From contig NZ_CP015750.1 in NCBI RefSeq assembly GCF_001742185.1, positions 1,674,001 through 1,738,000 on the forward strand: a stretch of 64,000 nt of DNA. The letters are read 5' to 3'. Positions within the stretch are counted from its first letter, which is position 1. Every line of letters begins with the position of its first letter. The stretch comes from Pectobacterium wasabiae CFBP 3304 (GTDB lineage Bacteria; Pseudomonadota; Gammaproteobacteria; Enterobacterales; Enterobacteriaceae). A program made the position numbers and the translations under genes. Below the pieces are notes generated by a model, which searched no databases, was not told the origin of the DNA, and worked only from the letters and a program-made list of their open reading frames with translations. Shown piece by piece: positions 60,525 through 64,000 of the stretch.

Positions 60525-60790
60525 CTCGTTAATTAAAGAAAGATCTTTTTATTTAAAGATCTCTTTATTAGATCTCTTATTAGGATCGTCATGTTGTGTG
60601 GATAAGTGATTATTCATATTAAAGATCAAGAGAATGGCGATGATCCTTACCTGTGAATGATCGGTGATCCTAGCCAGTATAAGCTGGGATCTTAATGCGG
60701 GTTTATGCACAGGACAAAAAACATACTCGGGTTGTTATTGGGATAACTACTGCTTTTACACCTGAATTAAGCATAGTTATCCACATTCAA
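60525..60790. other. oriC, chromosomal replication origin
   Basis: The stretch between mnmG and mioC corresponds to E. coli oriC. It has three AT-rich 13-mers, then DnaA boxes R1 TGTGGATAA (60597-60605), R2 TTATGCACA (60703-60711), R3 TTGGGATAA (60738-60746) and R4 TTATCCACA (60777-60785). The central TGTGAATGATCGGTGATCCT and GTATAAGCTGGGATC parts are the same as in E. coli. Many GATC sites mark Dam/SeqA control. R1 and R4 are perfect, while R2 and R3 differ from E. coli. Confidence 0.95.
60542..60583. repeat. Three AT-rich 13-mers (DNA unwinding element)
   Basis: GATCTTTTTATTT (60542-60554), GATCTCTTTATTA (60558-60570) and GATCTCTTATTAG (60571-60583) each begin with GATCT, as the L, M and R 13-mers do. 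The duplex opens here when DnaA binds the boxes to the right. Confidence 0.9.
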
Positions 60791-60807
60791 CTGCTGAATA
60801 TTTCATC

Positions 60808-61251
60808 TCATTTGAGTAAATTAACCCACGATCCTAGCCATTCTTCTGCTGGATCTTCTGGAATCTGATGCTGGGTGATGTCGATCTCGAGGATTTCACC
60901 GATCCGTTTAGCACCTAATTGAACGAGTACACGATCCGTCGTTTGGATCGCGCCACAAAAAGTATCGTACTCTTTACTACCGATCCCGACTGCACCAAAA
61001 CTCACCTGAGAAAGATCGGGCTTTTGCTGTTCCAACTGTTCAAATAGTGGTTTCAGGTTGTCAGGGAACTCCCCTGCACCATGCGTAGACGTCACCACTA
61101 GCCATATACCGCTTTCAGGTAGTGCATCGAGCATAGGACCATGGAGAATTTCAGTGGAAAAATCATCCTTTTCCAGCAGTTCAGCCAAATGCTCTGCTAC
61201 ATATTCGGCGCTGCCAAGGGTACTGCCACTGATTAAGGTAATATCTGCCAT
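60808..61251 (-). CDS. mioC: MioC, flavodoxin-like FMN protein
   Basis: The 147-residue form starts at ATG 61251 (MADITLISG), as in E. coli; ten more codons are open upstream. The FMN phosphate site is SGSTLGSAEYVA, and SSTHGAGEF-like TSTHGAGEFPDN and GIGSKEYDTFCGA follow. It carries electrons, for example in biotin synthesis in vitro. Transcription of mioC runs into oriC, and a DnaA box lies in its promoter. Confidence 0.95.
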   Translation of the reverse strand: MADITLISGSTLGSAEYVAEHLAELLEKDDFSTEILHGPMLDALPESGIWLVVTSTHGAGEFPDNLKPLFEQLEQQKPDLSQVSFGAVGIGSKEYDTFCGAIQTTDRVLVQLGAKRIGEILEIDITQHQIPEDPAEEWLGSWVNLLK

Positions 61252-61311
61252 AGCGATCCCATCCGATAAAAGACGGGACATTGTACGCTGTGATCTGGCT
61301 GGGATCTACCT

Positions 61312-61320
61312 GTGGATAAT
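61312..61320. promoter_or_regulatory. DnaA box in the mioC promoter
   Basis: TGTGGATAA is a perfect DnaA box 61 bp before the mioC start. DnaA represses mioC in E. coli from a box in the same place. Confidence 0.8.
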
Positions 61321-61340
61321 ATGGGTATAGGAAAAAAATA

Positions 61341-61802
61341 TTATGGTGCGATCGTCCGCATGATGGGGTTTTGCAAGGAGATGAGTGTTTCAGTGGACTG
61401 AATTTCATCAATTGTTTGGATCTTGTTGATAAGTACATGTTGCAGTGCTTCGATCGAACGACACATGACTTTAATAAAGATGCTGTAATGCCCAGTCGTG
61501 TAGTAGGCCTCGACCACTTCTTCCAGATTATTCAGTCTTTCCAGCGCTGAGGGATAGTCTTTAGCACTTTTTAGAATGATGCCGATAAAGCAACAGACGT
61601 CATAGCCCAGTTGTTTTGGATTCACGTCCAGACGTGTGCCGATAATGATGCCCGCCTGTTTCATTTTTTCGACCCTAACGTGGATCGTGCCCGGACTAAC
61701 GGAAAACTGTTTTGCCAATTCTGCGTAAGGCGTGCGCGCATTTTCCATTAAAGCTGAAAGAATGCCGCGATCGAGATTATCGATCTGATAAATTTCTGCC
61801 AC
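61341..61802 (-). CDS. asnC: AsnC, Lrp-family regulator of asnA
   Basis: The 153-residue protein has an N-terminal helix-turn-helix (about 20-45; TPYAELAKQFSVSPGTIHVRVEKM) and a C-terminal RAM ligand domain. It matches E. coli AsnC. It activates the divergent asnA gene when asparagine is low. About 150 bp separate the two starts and should hold the AsnC sites. Confidence 0.96.
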   Translation of the reverse strand: MAEIYQIDNLDRGILSALMENARTPYAELAKQFSVSPGTIHVRVEKMKQAGIIIGTRLDVNPKQLGYDVCCFIGIILKSAKDYPSALERLNNLEEVVEAYYTTGHYSIFIKVMCRSIEALQHVLINKIQTIDEIQSTETLISLQNPIMRTIAP

Positions 61803-61954
61803 TTTGAGCCTCCTATTTTAGCGAATAATGATTTTATACCGCTATAAAATGACGGATTAAAAGCACAAGTGCAATTTATCCATAAGATTATTGAATGACT
61901 GGCGGTTTATATTGCTTAATGAATAACTAAATACGATAAATAAGAGACGCGGCA

Positions 61955-62947
61955 ATGAAAAAGCAGTACATCGAAAAGCAGCAGCAAATCAGCTTCGTTA
62001 AATCTTTCTTCTCCAGCCAACTGGAGCAGCTTCTGGGATTGATTGAAGTCCAGGCACCGATTCTCAGCCGTATCGGCGATGGCACGCAGGATAACCTGTC
62101 TGGTACGGAAAAAGCAGTGCAGGTTAAGGTTAAAGCCCTGCCAGATGCCACATTTGAAGTGGTGCACTCGCTGGCGAAATGGAAACGTAAAACGCTGGGC
62201 GCGTATGATTTTAGCTTCGGGGAAGGCATTTATACCCACATGAAGGCGCTGCGCCCGGACGAAGATCGCCTGAGCCCGATCCATTCCGTTTATGTCGATC
62301 AATGGGATTGGGAGCGCGTGATGGGGGATGGTGAACGCAATGCCGAATATCTGAAATCGACGGTCACGCGTATTTATCAAGGCATTAAAGCGACTGAAGC
62401 GGCAGTACATCAGGCGTTTGGTATTCAACCTTTCCTGCCAGAGCAGATTCATTTTGTGCATACCGAAACGTTGCTGAAGCGCTATCCCGATCTGGATGCC
62501 AAAGGGCGTGAGCGAGCCATTGCTAAAGAGTTGGGTGCCGTCTTCTTGATTGGTATTGGCGGTAAGCTGTCCAGCGGACACTCTCACGATGTACGTGCGC
62601 CAGATTATGATGACTGGACGACACCAGGCGAGCAGGAATTGCCCGGTTTGAACGGCGATATCGTCGTGTGGAACCCGGTTCTGAATGATGCATTTGAGAT
62701 TTCATCAATGGGGATCCGCGTGGATGCCGAGGCATTAACACGCCAGTTAGCGCTGACGCAGGATGAAGAACGTCTGAAGCTGGAATGGCATCAGGCGCTG
62801 CTGCGTGGTGAGATGCCACAAACGATTGGTGGGGGAATCGGTCAGTCTCGCTTGGTCATGCTGTTACTGCAATTGTCCCATATTGGTCAGGTTCAGTGCG
62901 GTGTGTGGCCACAGCCGTTGCGTGAATCGGTTTCCGGCCTGCTTTAA
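61955..62947 (+). CDS. asnA: AsnA, ammonia-dependent aspartate-ammonia ligase
   Basis: The 330-residue protein equals E. coli AsnA in length. The fold resembles class II tRNA synthetases, with [16 protein letters not shown] [17 protein letters not shown] near the start and [13 protein letters not shown] as motif 3 near the end. It makes asparagine from aspartate, ammonia and ATP. Its last four bases overlap the convergent viaA stop. Confidence 0.97.
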   Translation: MKKQYIEKQQQISFVKSFFSSQLEQLLGLIEVQAPILSRIGDGTQDNLSGTEKAVQVKVKALPDATFEVVHSLAKWKRKTLGAYDFSFGEGIYTHMKALRPDEDRLSPIHSVYVDQWDWERVMGDGERNAEYLKSTVTRIYQGIKATEAAVHQAFGIQPFLPEQIHFVHTETLLKRYPDLDAKGRERAIAKELGAVFLIGIGGKLSSGHSHDVRAPDYDDWTTPGEQELPGLNGDIVVWNPVLNDAFEISSMGIRVDAEALTRQLALTQDEERLKLEWHQALLRGEMPQTIGGGIGQSRLVMLLLQLSHIGQVQCGVWPQPLRESVSGLL

Positions 62948-64000
62948 TAAGCCTTATTGCTCTGCCAACGACGCATTAAGCGGCTTTTTAACCCGGTATC
63001 AAAGCGCCAGATATGGTCAAAGATGTGCATGATGCCGGGTTTGCCATGATCGGACATCGCTACAGCATGAAAACGATGCTGTAGCTGCTTCTGACGGCTT
63101 TTCACCTTATTCACTACTTCATCCGGTAACCGCTGGGCGATAAAATCCGAAATTACCACGGCATCGGCATCATGCCAGAGTGCATCGTCCATCTTATCCA
63201 ACAACGCTGACAAGCAGGCGCTCATATCTGTGCCGCCGCGGAAGGACTGGCTGAGAAAGCGTATTGCCTGTTCTAATCCGTCTTCAGACGTCAGTTCATA
63301 CTTCACCACGCCAGTGGAAAACAGCATGATGTAGCAACGGCGATTGTCGGCGAGTGCGATGCGCATCAGCGCCAGACAGAAAGCTTTGGCACAGCGTTCG
63401 TTAAAGCCGCCCATCGATCCTGAAGTATCAACGCAGACAATAAACGGACCACGCGGCTGCTGTTCATTTTGTTGATGGACAACAGGGCGCTCGGTGATTT
63501 TCTCGCGCCAGCTCTCACCTTGTAAGCGATAGGTCAGCAGCCGGTGTTCCAACAGACGACGATAAAATTCGTATTCCAGTTCACTGATGCCCAGCGTTGC
63601 CAACTCAGTGGGCATCAGACGCAAAATATCATCGCTCTGATGCACGCCGCTCACCTGCTCGGGCACGGTGGCCGGTTCTCGTACTCTTACTCGGAAGGCT
63701 TCTTGTGGCGCTTCCTGCGTAAGGATAGATTTGGTCTCCCGGCTGCGCCCCAGACGTTCCGCCAACTTCTGTAATGCTGGCTGGCGTTGCAGGAAAGCAC
63801 CGAAATCCAGTAATGGACGGGGATCGGTGTGAATACGCTGTGCGGCGCTGAGATCCCAGAGCCGTCCGGCCGCGTTTTCATTTTCCGCCAAAATCGGTTC
63901 GAGTTTGCCGCTAAGGGTCAGACGTTGTTGCAATTCATCCAGCAGAATTTCCCGCTCCTGATCCATCAATTGCTGATGCAGTGAAATGGTTTGCAGTGTC
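62944..64000 (-). CDS. viaA: ViaA, VWA-domain partner of RavA (5' end cut by window)
   Basis: The frame is open from the stop at 62944 to the window edge, about 352 residues of a protein that is 483 long in E. coli. An internal Met at 63966 is not the start, since the upstream codons ([11 protein letters not shown]) also align with ViaA. The VWA domain shows the [13 protein letters not shown] and FRGGTDM. ViaA activates the MoxR-type ATPase RavA, expected just beyond the edge. The pair affects respiratory enzymes and aminoglycoside sensitivity. Confidence 0.95.
   Translation of the reverse strand, partial: TLQTISLHQQLMDQEREILLDELQQRLTLSGKLEPILAENENAAGRLWDLSAAQRIHTDPRPLLDFGAFLQRQPALQKLAERLGRSRETKSILTQEAPQEAFRVRVREPATVPEQVSGVHQSDDILRLMPTELATLGISELEYEFYRRLLEHRLLTYRLQGESWREKITERPVVHQQNEQQPRGPFIVCVDTSGSMGGFNERCAKAFCLALMRIALADNRRCYIMLFSTGVVKYELTSEDGLEQAIRFLSQSFRGGTDMSACLSALLDKMDDALWHDADAVVISDFIAQRLPDEVVNKVKSRQKQLQHRFHAVAMSDHGKPGIMHIFDHIWRFDTGLKSRLMRRWQSNKAY

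Noticed and set aside
61916-62587. 223-codon open frame opposite asnA
   Set aside because: Shadow of asnA, which is fully conserved on the plus strand.

Overview
The window is chromosomal DNA of a soft-rot enterobacterium, most probably Pectobacterium (inferred from protein similarity and gene order; no database search was possible). The evidence is an Escherichia coli-like oriC neighbourhood (rsmG-mnmG-oriC-mioC-asnC-asnA-viaA), the atp-glmUS-pst order known from E. coli, and a periplasmic PL9 exopolygalacturonate lyase (pelX) behind a near-perfect KdgR box, which is typical of pectinolytic Pectobacteriaceae.

Left part (1-8.1 kb), surface polysaccharide and signalling. The 3' truncated pgaB and complete pgaA belong to a pgaABCD (hms) poly-N-acetylglucosamine operon on the minus strand. 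A possible 22-codon leader ORF overlaps the pgaA start codon. Divergent from it lie a WYL-domain regulator of the BrxR/CapW type, a membrane diguanylate cyclase with an intact GGEEF site and I-site, and an SmvA-like MFS pump. From 8.2 to 9.9 kb is a three-lipoprotein operon (CsgG-like, DUF4810, DUF799/GNA1162).

10.3-20.7 kb, metabolism and transport. aegA plus a HydN-like ferredoxin form an overlapping pair. Next come yieE, adeP and yieH (neighbours in E. coli too), a polar amino-acid ABC system without an ATPase gene, and the divergent pair ydcO/benE and sutR (ydcN).

20.8-50 kb, core backbone with accessory inserts. phoU-pstBACS lies behind two tandem Pho boxes. Between pstS and glmS, which are adjacent in E. 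coli, sits about 18.5 kb of accessory DNA: an AT-rich Tat-type metallophosphoesterase gene, a DUF4026/DUF2314 gene, and a complete 18-gene aryl polyene cluster (apeA-apeR). In the cluster, ketosynthases, a chain length factor, a ketoreductase, dehydratases and two acyl carrier proteins build the polyene. A CoA ligase, methyltransferase, acyltransferases, a LolA-like carrier and an MMPL exporter prime, tailor and place it in the outer membrane. Then come glmS, glmU and the divergent pelX.

50-64 kb, origin region. The complete ATP synthase operon atpIBEFHAGDC has a consensus CRP site in its long upstream region. It is followed by rsmG, mnmG, oriC (three AT-rich 13-mers and recognisable DnaA boxes), mioC with its own DnaA box, asnC/asnA, and viaA cut by the window end.

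Repeats include a 62-bp element present in two inverted copies (15.4 and 50.1 kb), a 103-bp palindromic element at 16.3 kb, and a 16-bp tandem repeat upstream of the csgG-like gene. No tRNA or rRNA gene, insertion sequence, prophage or CRISPR array was seen.
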